Source of the DNA: Agrococcus sp. Marseille-Q4369
Lineage (GTDB): Bacteria > Actinomycetota > Actinomycetes > Actinomycetales > Microbacteriaceae
Length of the DNA: 64,000 bases
Assembly (NCBI RefSeq): GCF_018308945.1
Contig: NZ_CP070501.1
Location: 558,001 to 622,000, forward strand
Reading direction: 5' to 3'
Shown here: piece by piece, positions 26,681 to 35,676 of the stretch
Position numbering within the stretch: the stretch's first letter is position 1
Layout: each line of letters opens with the position of its first letter
Translations under genes and position numbers: made by a program
The notes under the pieces: generated by a model
Databases searched by the model: none
What the model saw: only the letters and a program-made list of their open reading frames with translations
What the model was told of the DNA's origin: nothing

Positions 26681-27765
26681 CGCAGCGTGTCCGGGCCCTT
26701 CTTGATGCGCCACTCGACGCGCCGCACGACGCTCTCCCACACGCGGTGGCGCACGGGGTGCAGCACGAGGTCGAACGACGGCAGGAAGCTCGAGATCGGC
26801 CCGAAGCGCAGCTTGAACTGCGCGAGGCCGTGGAACGGATGCGTCGGGTCGTCGGCGCGCTCGGGCGGCGGCGTGCCGGCGAGGTCGAAGGCGAGCTTGC
26901 CGTCCGCGATCGCGTCCTGCATCGCCGTCCACAGCAGCAGCGCCGAGCCGCCGTTGATCTTCCGGTCGGGGCGCGAGCCGCCGTCCTTGTAGACGGCCGT
27001 GCGGCCGGCGGTCGTGACGAAGATGCCGGCCTGGGGGTCGTCGGAGTCGTCGTCGTAGCCGAAGTAGAAGCGGCCGGTGCTGGCCTTGGCGAACTCGCTC
27101 CAGAAGCGGTCGTAGTAGGCGCGCTCGCGCATGCCCGCCATGCCCTTGCCGCCCGCGACCGTGAGCATCATCGCGTGCATGCGGTCGAAGGTCTCGGGGC
27201 TCGGCTCGGGCCGCTCGACGCGGTAGCCCTTCTTGATCGCGCCGCGCACCTGCCGGCGGATCATCTGCGAGAACGACGCGAAGAGCGCCTCCTCCCCCTG
27301 CGCGAGGTCGAGCACGACGGTGTGGGTCATGACCTGCATGTCGCGGCTCTGCTCGAGGCCGAGCGCGACGAGCTCGTTGATGCGCTCGGCGCTCCGCTCG
27401 AGGTGCGGCTCGATCTTCACGACGAGCAGGCCCGGCTCGGCCTTCGCGAACTCGCGGAGCGCCTCGACGACTGGTGCCATGTCGGTCGCCGTCGGCCCCA
27501 TCGGCAGGTACCAGTAGCGGCCGAGCGACACCTTCCCCTCGAGCGCGAGGGCGTGGATGCGCTCGGTCGGCTCCCCGGTCGGCGTGCTGGCGGGCAGCGG
27601 GGCATCGATGACGAGGTGCACGGGCTCGAGCCCGTCGAAGCGCTTGGTCGCCGCGAACGCGCTCGACTGCACCATGTGCCCGCCGTCGGGGTTCGCCTCG
27701 ATGAGCGCATCCCACTCGACGATCTCGCCGGGGGTCGCGCGACGGACGGCAGCTGCAGCGGGCAT
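26677..27765 (-). CDS. FemX-type peptidoglycan bridge peptidyltransferase, copy 1 of 3
   Basis: 362 aa from ATG at 27765. Starts AAVRRATPGEIVEWDALIEANPDGG, with SFSQMIRRQVRGAIKKGYRVE, YYDRFWSEFAKASTGRFYFGYDDD and INGGSALLLWTAMQDAIADGK. First of three FemABX genes transcribed leftward with overlap or short gaps, thus one operon. Microbacteriaceae often carry group B cross-links with unusual bridge amino acids, which fits several such enzymes; this link is inference. Confidence 0.88.
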   Translation of the reverse strand: MPAAAAVRRATPGEIVEWDALIEANPDGGHMVQSSAFAATKRFDGLEPVHLVIDAPLPASTPTGEPTERIHALALEGKVSLGRYWYLPMGPTATDMAPVVEALREFAKAEPGLLVVKIEPHLERSAERINELVALGLEQSRDMQVMTHTVVLDLAQGEEALFASFSQMIRRQVRGAIKKGYRVERPEPSPETFDRMHAMMLTVAGGKGMAGMRERAYYDRFWSEFAKASTGRFYFGYDDDSDDPQAGIFVTTAGRTAVYKDGGSRPDRKINGGSALLLWTAMQDAIADGKLAFDLAGTPPPERADDPTHPFHGLAQFKLRFGPISSFLPSFDLVLHPVRHRVWESVVRRVEWRIKKGPDTLR

Positions 27766-27794
27766 GGAACCTCTCGGTCGGGGGATCCCCCAGC

Positions 27795-28571
27795 CTACGA
27801 CGAGGGCAAGGGGGCGGTCGTCGGCTCGCCGCGCAGGTCGCGCACGAGCAGGGTCGCGCCGACGACCGCGACGGGGGTCGCGACGACCGCGACGCCCGGC
27901 ACGAGCAGCAGCAGGTACGCGACCATGCCGAAGCCCGTCGAGCGCCAGCGGTGCGCGGCGAGCAGCGCGCGGCGCTCGTCGAGGCTCAGCCCGCGGGCGT
28001 CGCCCGCGTAGCCCGTGAGCTCGCGCGCGAGCGCCCGGCCGCCGAGCACCGCACCCACGACGAGGCCGAGCACCGTGCCGACGAGCGGGATGAGCCCGAC
28101 GAGGAAGACCACGAGCGCCGTGCCGATCGCCATGCCGATGAGCACGACCGCGTCGCGCAGCCCCTTCGCCGCCGATCGCCAGAAGCCGAGGTCGGTCGCC
28201 TCGCCCGCGCGGCCGAGCCGCTCGTCGATCTCGCGCGAGATGCGCTCGTAGAAGGGGTCGCCGACGGCGAGCGTGATGGCGGCGAAGGTCAGCACGCACA
28301 GCACGATGACGCCGACCGTGAGCCCGAGTGCGAGGGCGACGCGGAGCGCGCCCGCCCAGCCCGGATCCCAGCCGTCGGCGAAGGGGGTGAGCCACGTCGC
28401 CCAACCGCCCACCTGGAAGCTCACGACGATCACGACGGCGAGCATGAGCGCGCCGACGATGAGCGCCGGCACGGCGCCGAGCAGCATGAGCCGCGGGTCG
28501 CGCGCCCAGGTGCCGAAGCCGCGCAGCAGCAGGCCGGCGCCGGCGAGCAGCTCGGAGATGCGATTGCCCAT
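27795..28571 (-). CDS. EI24 domain membrane protein (CysZ-like)
   Basis: 258 aa from ATG at 28571. Amphipathic N-terminus LLAGAGLLLRGFGTWARDPRLM, then hydrophobic helices LLGAVPALIVGALMLAVVI, VILCVLTFAAITLAVGDPFYERISREID and GTVLGLVVGAVLGGRALARELTGY, as in the EI24/CysZ family. E. coli CysZ is a sulfate channel, but actinobacterial members are uncharacterised. It lies 29 bp upstream of the FemX trio and may be co-transcribed with it. Confidence 0.85.
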   Translation of the reverse strand: MGNRISELLAGAGLLLRGFGTWARDPRLMLLGAVPALIVGALMLAVVIVVSFQVGGWATWLTPFADGWDPGWAGALRVALALGLTVGVIVLCVLTFAAITLAVGDPFYERISREIDERLGRAGEATDLGFWRSAAKGLRDAVVLIGMAIGTALVVFLVGLIPLVGTVLGLVVGAVLGGRALARELTGYAGDARGLSLDERRALLAAHRWRSTGFGMVAYLLLLVPGVAVVATPVAVVGATLLVRDLRGEPTTAPLPSS

Positions 28572-28618
28572 GCCGCCATGCTCGCACGCGGCTGCCCTGC
28601 TCCTGCTTAGGATCGAGG

Positions 28619-29557
28619 GTGCCCGAGCCCGCCGCCCCGCCCCGCGCGATCGGCGTGCCGGGCGCATCCCACGCGATCGCCGTGCTGCTCGCCGCGGTGC
28701 TGTGGGGCACGACCGGTACCGTCGCGCACTTCACGCCCGCCGGCTCGTCGCCGCTCGCGATCGGCCTCGCGACCTTCGGCATCGGCGGCGTGGTGCTCGC
28801 GCTCGTCTCGGCGCGCCGCGTGCTCGGCGTGCTCCGGCAGCGCGCGCACCTCGGCTGGGTGCTCGCGGGCGCGGCGGGCGTCGTGCTCTACCCGACCGCG
28901 TACTACCCGTCGATGGCGCTCGCGGGCGTCGCGGTCGGCAACGTCGTCGCGCTCGGCTCCGGCCCGATCTTCGCGGCGCTGCTCGAGTGGGCGGTCGATC
29001 GCCGTCGACCCGATCGCCGCTGGAGCCTCGCGACCGCGCTCGCGCTCGTCGGCATCGTGCTGCTCACGGTCGGCGGGCACGGCGGAGCCGCCGCGGCCGA
29101 CGCGTCGGCGGCGCTCGCCGGGGTCGGCCTCGCGCTCGCCGCCGGCTCCGGCTACGCGCTGTACGCGTTCGCGGGCGCCCGCATCATCGGTCGCGGCGAG
29201 CCCGCGTCGGGGGTGATGGGCGCACTCTTCCTCGTCGGCGGTGCCGTGTGCCTCGGCTGGCTCGCGATCGTCGGGCTCGGCCCACTCGTCGCGCCCGCGG
29301 GCATCCTCACCGTCGCGTACCTCGCGCTCGTGCCGATGGCGCTCGCCTACCTGCTGTTCGGCTACGCCCTGCGGGCGCTCACGTCCTCGAGCGCGACGAC
29401 GCTCGCGCTCGCCGAGCCGGTCGTGGCGACGGTGCTCGCGGTGCTCGTCGTCGGCGAGCGGCCGAGCGCGGTCGGATGGCTGGGGCTCGCGGTCGTCGCG
29501 GCGGGCATCGCGCTGCTCGCGCTCCCCTCCCCGCGCTCGTCCAGCCGACCGGCGTAG
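28619..29557 (+). CDS. EamA/DMT family transporter
   Basis: 312 aa from GTG at 28619. Ten hydrophobic helices in two EamA repeats; the first opens with AVLLAAVLWGTTGTVAHF, the second contains AYLALVPMALAYLLFGYALR and ALAEPVVATVLAVLVVGERP, the hallmark of drug/metabolite exporters. Substrate unknown. TAGGAT ends 5 nt before the start, a slightly shorter spacing than the other leaderless candidates. Confidence 0.9.
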   Translation: MPEPAAPPRAIGVPGASHAIAVLLAAVLWGTTGTVAHFTPAGSSPLAIGLATFGIGGVVLALVSARRVLGVLRQRAHLGWVLAGAAGVVLYPTAYYPSMALAGVAVGNVVALGSGPIFAALLEWAVDRRRPDRRWSLATALALVGIVLLTVGGHGGAAAADASAALAGVGLALAAGSGYALYAFAGARIIGRGEPASGVMGALFLVGGAVCLGWLAIVGLGPLVAPAGILTVAYLALVPMALAYLLFGYALRALTSSSATTLALAEPVVATVLAVLVVGERPSAVGWLGLAVVAAGIALLALPSPRSSSRPA

Positions 29558-29612
29558 CATCGCCGCCCACCGGCGCCCGAATCGGTCGGGCACGCAGCGC
29601 GAGGAGGATCGG

Positions 29613-29870
29613 ATGCCGAACCCGAGCATCAAGGACGAGGAGCTGTACCGGAAGCTCAAGGACGAGGGGAACTCGTCCGAGAAGGCTGCCAGGATCGCGA
29701 ACGCTGCAGCGCGCGACGGGCGCGAGCAGCTCGGCCAGCGCGGCGGCGACGCGGAGCGCTACGAGGACCGCACGGTCGACGAGCTGCGCGACCGCGCGAA
29801 GGAGCTCGGCATCGAGGGCACCTCGAAGCTCAAGAAGGCCGAGCTCATCGACCGGCTCCGGAACCACTGA
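29613..29870 (+). CDS. Small Rho N-terminal (SAP-like) domain protein, DUF7218 type
   Basis: 85 aa, GAGGAGG 6 nt before the ATG. N-terminal half MPNPSIKDEELYRKLKDEGNS and KAARIANAAARDG; C-terminal half RTVDELRDRAKELGIEGTSKLKKAELIDRLRNH is the Rho-N/SAP helix-extended loop-helix used for nucleic-acid binding. It is common as a small highly charged protein in actinobacteria. No enzymatic residues. Confidence 0.85.
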   Translation: MPNPSIKDEELYRKLKDEGNSSEKAARIANAAARDGREQLGQRGGDAERYEDRTVDELRDRAKELGIEGTSKLKKAELIDRLRNH

Positions 29871-29888
29871 CGCCGAGCCGGAGGCAGG

Positions 29889-30425
29889 ATGCCGACCATG
29901 GACGGCGGCGCGGGAGCACCGGCCAGGGACGGGCGGCGCGGGCGCGATGAGACGCGCGAGGAGCGCGCCGATCGGAACTTCGCCGACATCCTCCAGGAGC
30001 TCCGCGTCGTCATGACGGGCACGCAGCTCATCTCCGGCTTCCTGCTCGCGGTCGCCTTCCAGTCGGGCTTCCGCGACCTCGACGCCGACGAGGTGCAGCA
30101 CTACCTCGTGCTCGTCGCCCTCGCGGGGCTCGCGACGCTGCTCGGCCTCACGCCCGTGCTCGTGCACCGCCTGCACTTCCGGCAGCGCATGAAGGAGCAG
30201 ATCGTCCGCTTCGGCAACGTGCTGCTCATCATCACGCTCGTCGTCGTGTCGCTGCTCGTCGTGGCGGTGACGAGCTTCATCTTCGAGGTGGTCGTCTCGC
30301 CGACGGCCGGGCTGTGGGCGTCGATGCTCAGCGGCGTCGTCGTCGTGGCGCTCTGGATCCTCGCGTGGGCGGTGCGGCGCGAGTCGGCGCGCAGCGGCGC
30401 CGACGGATCAGCGGCCGGCGGGTGA
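29889..30425 (+). CDS. DUF6328 family membrane protein
   Basis: 178 aa from ATG at 29889 (ATG 29898 also possible). Charged N-terminus DETREERADRNFADILQELRVVMTGTQLISGFLLAVAFQSGF, then four membrane helices including YLVLVALAGLATLLGLTPVLVHRLHFRQR and VLLIITLVVVSLLVVAV. This matches the DUF6328 pattern of short four-helix proteins in actinobacteria. Function unknown. Follows the Rho-N protein by 18 bp, so probably the same transcript. Confidence 0.82.
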   Translation: MPTMDGGAGAPARDGRRGRDETREERADRNFADILQELRVVMTGTQLISGFLLAVAFQSGFRDLDADEVQHYLVLVALAGLATLLGLTPVLVHRLHFRQRMKEQIVRFGNVLLIITLVVVSLLVVAVTSFIFEVVVSPTAGLWASMLSGVVVVALWILAWAVRRESARSGADGSAAGG

Positions 30426-30612
30426 TCGGGCCCGCCGCGGGTGGCGTACCGTGGGAGGTCGAGCGACGACCCTGCACGGCGAAGAGGAGCCCGCGGGTCG
30501 CGAGCACCGGGGCACGCAGAGCGCGCCCATCGCGGGGCCGGATCGCAGCGATCCGCCGCACGCCAGTCGACCGCCGAGCGGGACTGGGCAGCGCCGAGCG
30601 CCCCGTGCGTGA

Positions 30613-32970
30613 GTGAGAGGGTTTCGAGCAGTGGGAGCAGGCAGCAGGGACGGCCGGGGCATGGACGACGGCCGAGGCATGGATCACGGCCGAGGCACGG
30701 ATCCCGGCACAGGCGTGCACGATGCCGCGGGGGCCGACGCGCGTCGCGCGACGCCGCATCCGCCCATCGAGCGGAGTCGCTTCGGCGGCACCGAGCGGCC
30801 GCTGCACGCGGCCGACTTCGCTCCCCCGACGTCGCGCAGCGATCTCAGCAAGGGGCCGTCCGAGCTGATCAGCGAGCCGCGCCCGAAGGTGCACTGGCCG
30901 GTGCTCATCGTCTCGTCGGCGATCATCCTGGCCTTCTCCGCCTGGGCGATGCTGACGCCTGAGACGGCGAAGGACACGATGCTCTCGGTCGTCACGTGGA
31001 TCGCCACGAACCTCGGCTGGTACTACGTGCTGACCGTCACGCTCGTCATCGGCTTCGTGCTGTGGGTCGCGCTCGGCAAGGAGGGCAGCGTCCGGCTCGG
31101 GCCGGATCACTCGCGGCCCCAGTACAACCTCTTCACGTGGGTGTCGATGCTCTTCGCCGCCGGCGTCGGCATCGACATGCTCTTCTACTCCGTCACCGGT
31201 CCCGTCGCGCAGTACCTCGACCCGCCGTCGGGCGAGGGCATGACGACGGCGGCCGCGGGCGAGTCGGTCGTGTGGACGATGTTCCACTACGGGATCGCCG
31301 GCTGGTCGATGTACGCGCTGCTCGGCATGGCGATGGGCTACTTCGCCTACCGCTGGGGCATGCCGCTCTCGATCCGCGCGGCGCTCTACCCGCTGCTCGG
31401 CAAGCGCGTGCGCGGGCCGCTCGGCGACGGCATCTCGGCGATCGCCCTCATCGGCACGGTCTTCGGCGTCGCGACCTCGATGGGCATCGGCGTCGTGCTG
31501 CTCGGCGTCGGCTTCTCGACGCTCTTCGGCTTCCCCGAGGGGCTCGCGCTGCAGATCGCGCTCGTGCTCGTCGCGGTCGTGCTCACGATCGGCGCGACGA
31601 CCTCGGGCGTCGACAAGGGCATCCGCTGGGTCTCGGAGCTCAACCTCTGGAGCGCAGCGGCGATGATGCTCTACATCCTCGTCACCGGGCAGACCGCCTT
31701 CCTGCTCAACGCGCTCGTCGAGAACATCGGCCGCTTCCTCGTCACGCTCCCCGAGCGCACGCTGCAGACCTTCGCGTACGAGCCCGACGGCGCCGAGTGG
31801 ATGGGCGGCTGGACGCTCTTCTTCTGGGCGTTCTGGCTCGCGTGGGGCCCGTTCGTCGGCGTCTTCCTCGCCCGCATCTCGCGCGGCCGCACGCTCCGCG
31901 AGTTCGTCATCGCGGCGATCACCGCGCCGGTGCTGTGCGACTTCATCATCGTGTCGCTCTTCGGCAACTCGGCGATGTGGGAGGTGCTGCAGGGCAACAC
32001 CGCGTTCGCAGAGCTCGCGGTCGCGAGCCCGGAGGAGGGCTGGTACGCGCTGCTCGGCATGTTCCCCGGCGCGCTGTTCCTCATCGGCCTCGCGACGCTC
32101 TCGGGCCTGCTGTTCTACCTGACGAGCGCCAACTCGGGCGCGATGGTGATGTCGAACTTCTCCTCGTCGATCCCCGACCCGTCGCAGGACGGCCCGAAGT
32201 GGCTGCGCATCTTCTGGGCGTTGCTCACCGCGCTGCTGACGATCGCGATGCTCGTCGCGGGCGGCGTGACGACGATGGAGTACGCGACGCTCATCTTCGC
32301 CCTGCCGGTGACGATCATCGCCTACCTCGTGATGCTCTCGTTCTCGAAGGTGCTGCGCATGGAGCGCGCCGAGCGGGAGGGGCGGGTGCTGCGCAGCCGC
32401 GCCATGGCCGCGACCGGCGGCCGCATGCCGGAGCGCTCGTGGCGTCAGCGGCTCGAGCGCATGCGCGCGTTCCCCTCGGAGCGGCAGGTCGAGCAGTTCC
32501 TCGACCGCTCCGTGCGGCCGGCGCTCGACGATGTCGCCGCCGAGTTCGTGCGGCAGGGCTACGAGGTCGACCAGCACACCGTGGCGGGCGAGGCGGGCGT
32601 CGAGGAGCCGGTGCTGGTCGTGCGCATGGAGGCGGAGCAGCGCGACTTCCAGTACCAGGTCGCGATGGTCGAGGCGCCCGTGCCGATGGTCACGGGCCGC
32701 ATGTCGCGCGAGACCGACGTCTACTACCGGCTCGAGGTCTTCACCCAGACCGGGTCCGGCGGCTACGACCTCGTGGGCCTCACGAAGCAGCAGATCATCG
32801 ACGACGTGCTCGACCGCTACGAGGCGCACCTCGGCTTCCTCGCCTACTCGGCAGAGACCGACGCGGCCTCGGTGCTCACGCCGCGCATCCCGCCCGCGAC
32901 GGTCGCGCCGCCCGAGCTGCCCCCGGCATCCTCCGACGACGCGGAGGACGACGGCGACACGCGCGTGTGA
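30613..32970 (+). CDS. BCCT family betaine/choline transporter
   Basis: 785 aa if it starts at GTG 30613; GTG 30631 and ATG 30661 are in-frame alternatives. Twelve membrane helices with VSMLFAAGVGIDMLFYSVTGP, FHYGIAGWSMYALLGMAMGYFAYRWGMPLS and the WTLFFWAFWLAWGPFVGVFLARISRGRTLREF signature of BCCT carriers. A long cytoplasmic C-terminal domain (about 590-785) resembles the BetT regulatory tail. The GID in place of the Gly-Met-Gly stretch before the substrate box is typical of choline-type BetT. The first 45 residues hold a threefold GRGMD-type repeat. It imports compatible solutes or their precursors. Confidence 0.93.
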   Translation: MRGFRAVGAGSRDGRGMDDGRGMDHGRGTDPGTGVHDAAGADARRATPHPPIERSRFGGTERPLHAADFAPPTSRSDLSKGPSELISEPRPKVHWPVLIVSSAIILAFSAWAMLTPETAKDTMLSVVTWIATNLGWYYVLTVTLVIGFVLWVALGKEGSVRLGPDHSRPQYNLFTWVSMLFAAGVGIDMLFYSVTGPVAQYLDPPSGEGMTTAAAGESVVWTMFHYGIAGWSMYALLGMAMGYFAYRWGMPLSIRAALYPLLGKRVRGPLGDGISAIALIGTVFGVATSMGIGVVLLGVGFSTLFGFPEGLALQIALVLVAVVLTIGATTSGVDKGIRWVSELNLWSAAAMMLYILVTGQTAFLLNALVENIGRFLVTLPERTLQTFAYEPDGAEWMGGWTLFFWAFWLAWGPFVGVFLARISRGRTLREFVIAAITAPVLCDFIIVSLFGNSAMWEVLQGNTAFAELAVASPEEGWYALLGMFPGALFLIGLATLSGLLFYLTSANSGAMVMSNFSSSIPDPSQDGPKWLRIFWALLTALLTIAMLVAGGVTTMEYATLIFALPVTIIAYLVMLSFSKVLRMERAEREGRVLRSRAMAATGGRMPERSWRQRLERMRAFPSERQVEQFLDRSVRPALDDVAAEFVRQGYEVDQHTVAGEAGVEEPVLVVRMEAEQRDFQYQVAMVEAPVPMVTGRMSRETDVYYRLEVFTQTGSGGYDLVGLTKQQIIDDVLDRYEAHLGFLAYSAETDAASVLTPRIPPATVAPPELPPASSDDAEDDGDTRV
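30652..30705 (+). repeat. 3 x 18 bp tandem repeat in the BCCT N-terminus
   Basis: Units 30652-30669, 30670-30687 and 30688-30705 encode GRGMDD, GRGMDH and GRGTDP. The copies differ at a few bases. Two of the in-frame ATG codons lie in the repeat, so the true start may fall here. Confidence 0.7.
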
Positions 32971-33055
32971 CGGCGCCGGGCGCTGCCGCCCTCCCTCCTC
33001 GGGGTGCTGCCGTCCGGGATCGAGCGTGCGATCGACGAGTGCGTTTCGCCGTGTT

Positions 33056-33067
33056 ACTCCGCGGAGT
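33056..33067. promoter_or_regulatory. 12-bp palindrome upstream of the sulfur operon
   Basis: ACTCCGCGGAGT is perfectly palindromic and lies 57 bp before the MalY-type gene start at 33125, within the only gap (32971-33124) that could hold the promoter of this operon. Possible operator. The rest of the gap shows nothing else clear. Confidence 0.35.
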
Positions 33068-33124
33068 GGCCGGCGCGGCTCGGCCACTGCGAGGGTGGCG
33101 TCCATCGGCACGGAGGAGGCGGCG

Positions 33125-34306
33125 ATGGGCGCGCAGGCATGGGACGGGATCAGCAGGGCGGCGCTCGAGCGGCCCTCGAGCCGCAAGTGGAGCCTGCACC
33201 CGGGCACGATCGGCGCGTGGGTGGCGGAGATGGACTTCGGCACGGCACCGCCCGTGCGCGCGGCGCTCGAGCGAGCGGTGCGCGACGACGTGCTCGGCTA
33301 CCTCGCGCCGGCGACGGCAGCGGAGCTCGGCGAGGCGACGGCGGCGTTCCAGGCGCGCGAGCACGGTTGGAGGGTCGACCCCGAGCGCGTGCACGCGGTC
33401 TCCGACGTCATGGCGGCGCTCGGCGTCGCCGTGACCGAGTACTCCGCGGAGGGTTCCGCCGTCATCGTGCCGACGCCCTCGTACATGCCGTTCCACACCT
33501 ACCTCGCGACGCTCGGCCGCGAGGTGCTCCAGGTTCCCGGCGTCGTCGATCGCGGCCGCTGGCGCCATGACCTCGAGGGGATCGATCGCGCGTTCGCCGC
33601 CGGTGCCGGGACGCTCGTGCTCTGCAATCCGCACAACCCGACCGGCACCGTCGTCCCGCGCGACGAGCTCGAGGCGATCGCGCGCATCGTCGAGCGGCAC
33701 GGCGGGCGCGTGTTCGCCGACGAGATCCACGCGCCCATCCGCTTCGACGGGCGCGCGCACGTGCCCTACGCATCCGTCAGCGCCGCGGCCGCGGCGCACA
33801 CGATCACGGGCACGAGCGCGTCGAAGGCGTGGAACATCGCCGGGCTCAAGGCGGCGCAGCTCATCACCTCGAACGACGCCGACGAGGAGCGCTACCGCCG
33901 CTTCGGGTTCGCCGTCGCGCACGGCGCGTCGACGCTCGGCGTCATCGCCTCGACGGCCGCCTACCGCGACGGCTCGGCGTGGCTCGCGGAGACGAACGCC
34001 TACCTGCAGCGCAATCGCGACGTCCTCGCGCGGCTGCTCGCCGAGCGGTTGCCCGAGGTGCGCTGGAGCCCTCCGGAGGCGACATATCTCGCGTGGCTCG
34101 ACGTCGGCGCGCTCGGCCTGCCGGGCTCGCCGGCAGCGGCGCTCCGCGAGCGCGCGAGCGTGACCCTCACCGACGGCGCGCTGTGCGGCTCGGGCTTCGA
34201 CGACCACGTGCGGCTCGTCTTCGCGACCCCCGCGCCGGTGCTCGAGGAGGCCGTCGACCGCATCGCGGCAGCGGTGCGGCCGCTCGCCGCGGTGCGCTCA
34301 CGATGA
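33125..34306 (+). CDS. MalY/PatB-type pyridoxal phosphate C-S lyase (class I/II aminotransferase fold)
   Basis: 393 aa from ATG at 33125 behind GGAGGAGG. WSLHPGTIGAWVAEMDFGTAPPV is the MalY-type N-terminus; CNPHNPTG, FADEIHAPIRF and GTSASKAWNIAGLKAAQ (Lys is the PLP lysine) follow. MalY/PatB enzymes split cystathionine, cysteine or S-alkyl-cysteine derivatives to thiol, pyruvate and ammonia. Its stop overlaps the start of the sulfhydrylase-like gene (ATGA), which strongly supports a sulfur role: free thiol or sulfide would be handed to the next enzyme. Confidence 0.9.
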   Translation: MGAQAWDGISRAALERPSSRKWSLHPGTIGAWVAEMDFGTAPPVRAALERAVRDDVLGYLAPATAAELGEATAAFQAREHGWRVDPERVHAVSDVMAALGVAVTEYSAEGSAVIVPTPSYMPFHTYLATLGREVLQVPGVVDRGRWRHDLEGIDRAFAAGAGTLVLCNPHNPTGTVVPRDELEAIARIVERHGGRVFADEIHAPIRFDGRAHVPYASVSAAAAAHTITGTSASKAWNIAGLKAAQLITSNDADEERYRRFGFAVAHGASTLGVIASTAAYRDGSAWLAETNAYLQRNRDVLARLLAERLPEVRWSPPEATYLAWLDVGALGLPGSPAAALRERASVTLTDGALCGSGFDDHVRLVFATPAPVLEEAVDRIAAAVRPLAAVRSR

Positions 34307-35586
34307 GCGCGGGCTGGGGCTTCGAGACCAGGCAGGTGCACGCCGGCGCGGTGATCGACAGCGAGGCCGGCGCGCGGGTCACGCCGATCTACCAGAGCGC
34401 GGGCTACGTGTTCGAGAGCTTCGACGAGGGCGCCCTCCGCTTCGCCGGGCAGAGCGCGCAGCGCGCGTACTCGCGCAACGACAACCCCACGAACGTCGTC
34501 GCGGCTCGACGCATCGCCGACCTCGAGGGCGGCGTCGACGGCGTGCTCGTCGCGAGCGGCCAAGCAGCGATCGCCGCGGCGCTGCAGGCGCTCGCCCGCG
34601 CGGGTGACCACGTGCTGACGACCGATCGGCTCTACGAGGGGACGCGCGAGATGGTGCGCGGCTCGCTCGCTCGCGCGGGGCTCGAGTTCGAGGCGCTGCC
34701 GATCGACGCCGATGAGGAGCGCTGGGTCGCAGCCGTGCGGCCGACCACCCGCGCCATCTACGCCGAGTCGATCGCGAACCCGCTCGGCGAAGTGGCCGAC
34801 CTCGCGCTCCTCGGTCGCGTCGCCGCGCGCACCGGGGTGCCGCTCGTCGTCGACAACACCGTCGCGACCCCCTACTTGTGCCGCCCCCTCGAGCATGGCG
34901 CGGCCGTGGTCATCCACTCGACCTCGAAGTGGCTCGGCGGCCACGGCTCCGTCATCGGCGGCGCGATCGTCTGGGGCGACGGCTTCGGCTGGTCGCCCGA
35001 GCGCTTCCCGCACCTGCACGAGCCGCGACCGCACGGCGCGCCCTCCTTCGCGGCGCGATTCGGCGGCTCCGCCTATGGCGCTCACCTGCGGGCGGTGACG
35101 GTGCTCGAGCACGGGCCGACGTTCCCGCCCACGAGCGCGTTCCTGCTGCTCCACGGCATCGAGACGCTGTCGCTGCGCATGGAGCGGCACGTCGCGAACG
35201 CGCACGCGGTGCTCGCCGCGCTCGAGCCGCATCCCGCCGTCGCGCGCGTGCACTACCCGGGCGCGGCGGGCGATGCGCGCGCCGACGTCGCGGAGCGGAT
35301 GCTCCCCCGCGGGGCCGGCTCGATCGTCTCGATCGAGCTCCACGGCGGGCGCGACGCCGCGCGCGCGTTCCTCGACCGGCTCCGCCTCGTGAGCCAGATG
35401 ACGCACATCGGCGACGTGCGCTCGCTCGCGATCCACACGGGCAGCACCATCCACGGGAAGCTCGAGGAGCACGAGCGGCTCGCGCTCGGCATCACCCCGG
35501 GGCTCGTGCGGATCTCGGTGGGCATCGAGCGCGCGGAGGACATCGTGGCGGATCTGCAGCAGGCGCTCGGCGGCCTCGAGCCCTGA
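34303..35586 (+). CDS. O-acetylhomoserine sulfhydrylase-like Cys/Met metabolism PLP enzyme
   Basis: 427 aa, the length of MetY rather than MetB. ETRQVHAGAVIDSEAGARVTPIYQS, AYSRNDNPTNVVAARRIADLEGG, the PLP lysine in HSTSKWLGGHGSVIGG, and SLAIHTGSTIHGKLEEHERLALGITPGLVRISVGIE mark the family. It would join sulfide or methanethiol to O-acetyl(or succinyl)homoserine to give homocysteine or methionine. Second gene of the operon, overlapping the C-S lyase gene by 4 bp. Confidence 0.92.
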   Translation: MSAGWGFETRQVHAGAVIDSEAGARVTPIYQSAGYVFESFDEGALRFAGQSAQRAYSRNDNPTNVVAARRIADLEGGVDGVLVASGQAAIAAALQALARAGDHVLTTDRLYEGTREMVRGSLARAGLEFEALPIDADEERWVAAVRPTTRAIYAESIANPLGEVADLALLGRVAARTGVPLVVDNTVATPYLCRPLEHGAAVVIHSTSKWLGGHGSVIGGAIVWGDGFGWSPERFPHLHEPRPHGAPSFAARFGGSAYGAHLRAVTVLEHGPTFPPTSAFLLLHGIETLSLRMERHVANAHAVLAALEPHPAVARVHYPGAAGDARADVAERMLPRGAGSIVSIELHGGRDAARAFLDRLRLVSQMTHIGDVRSLAIHTGSTIHGKLEEHERLALGITPGLVRISVGIERAEDIVADLQQALGGLEP

Positions 35587-35639
35587 ATGTGACGGCGTGT
35601 GTCGTTGCACCGTGCGCCGGGAGCGGCGATCGGTTCTAC

Positions 35640-35649
35640 TTTGATCAAA
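35640..35649. promoter_or_regulatory. AT-rich palindrome before the ABC importer genes
   Basis: TTTGATCAAA is perfectly palindromic and is the most AT-rich spot in this part of the window, 27 bp before the GTG at 35677. The leader then has GGAGG 7 nt before the start. It may be an internal promoter or operator for the transporter half. Confidence 0.4.
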
Positions 35650-35676
35650 CCCAAGCACGGCTTATGGAGGTAATCC

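Noticed and set aside
35587-35676. SAM or cobalamin riboswitch before the sulfur importer
   Set aside because: The 90-nt gap is too short and lacks the conserved core helices; only a small palindrome and a ribosome binding site are seen.
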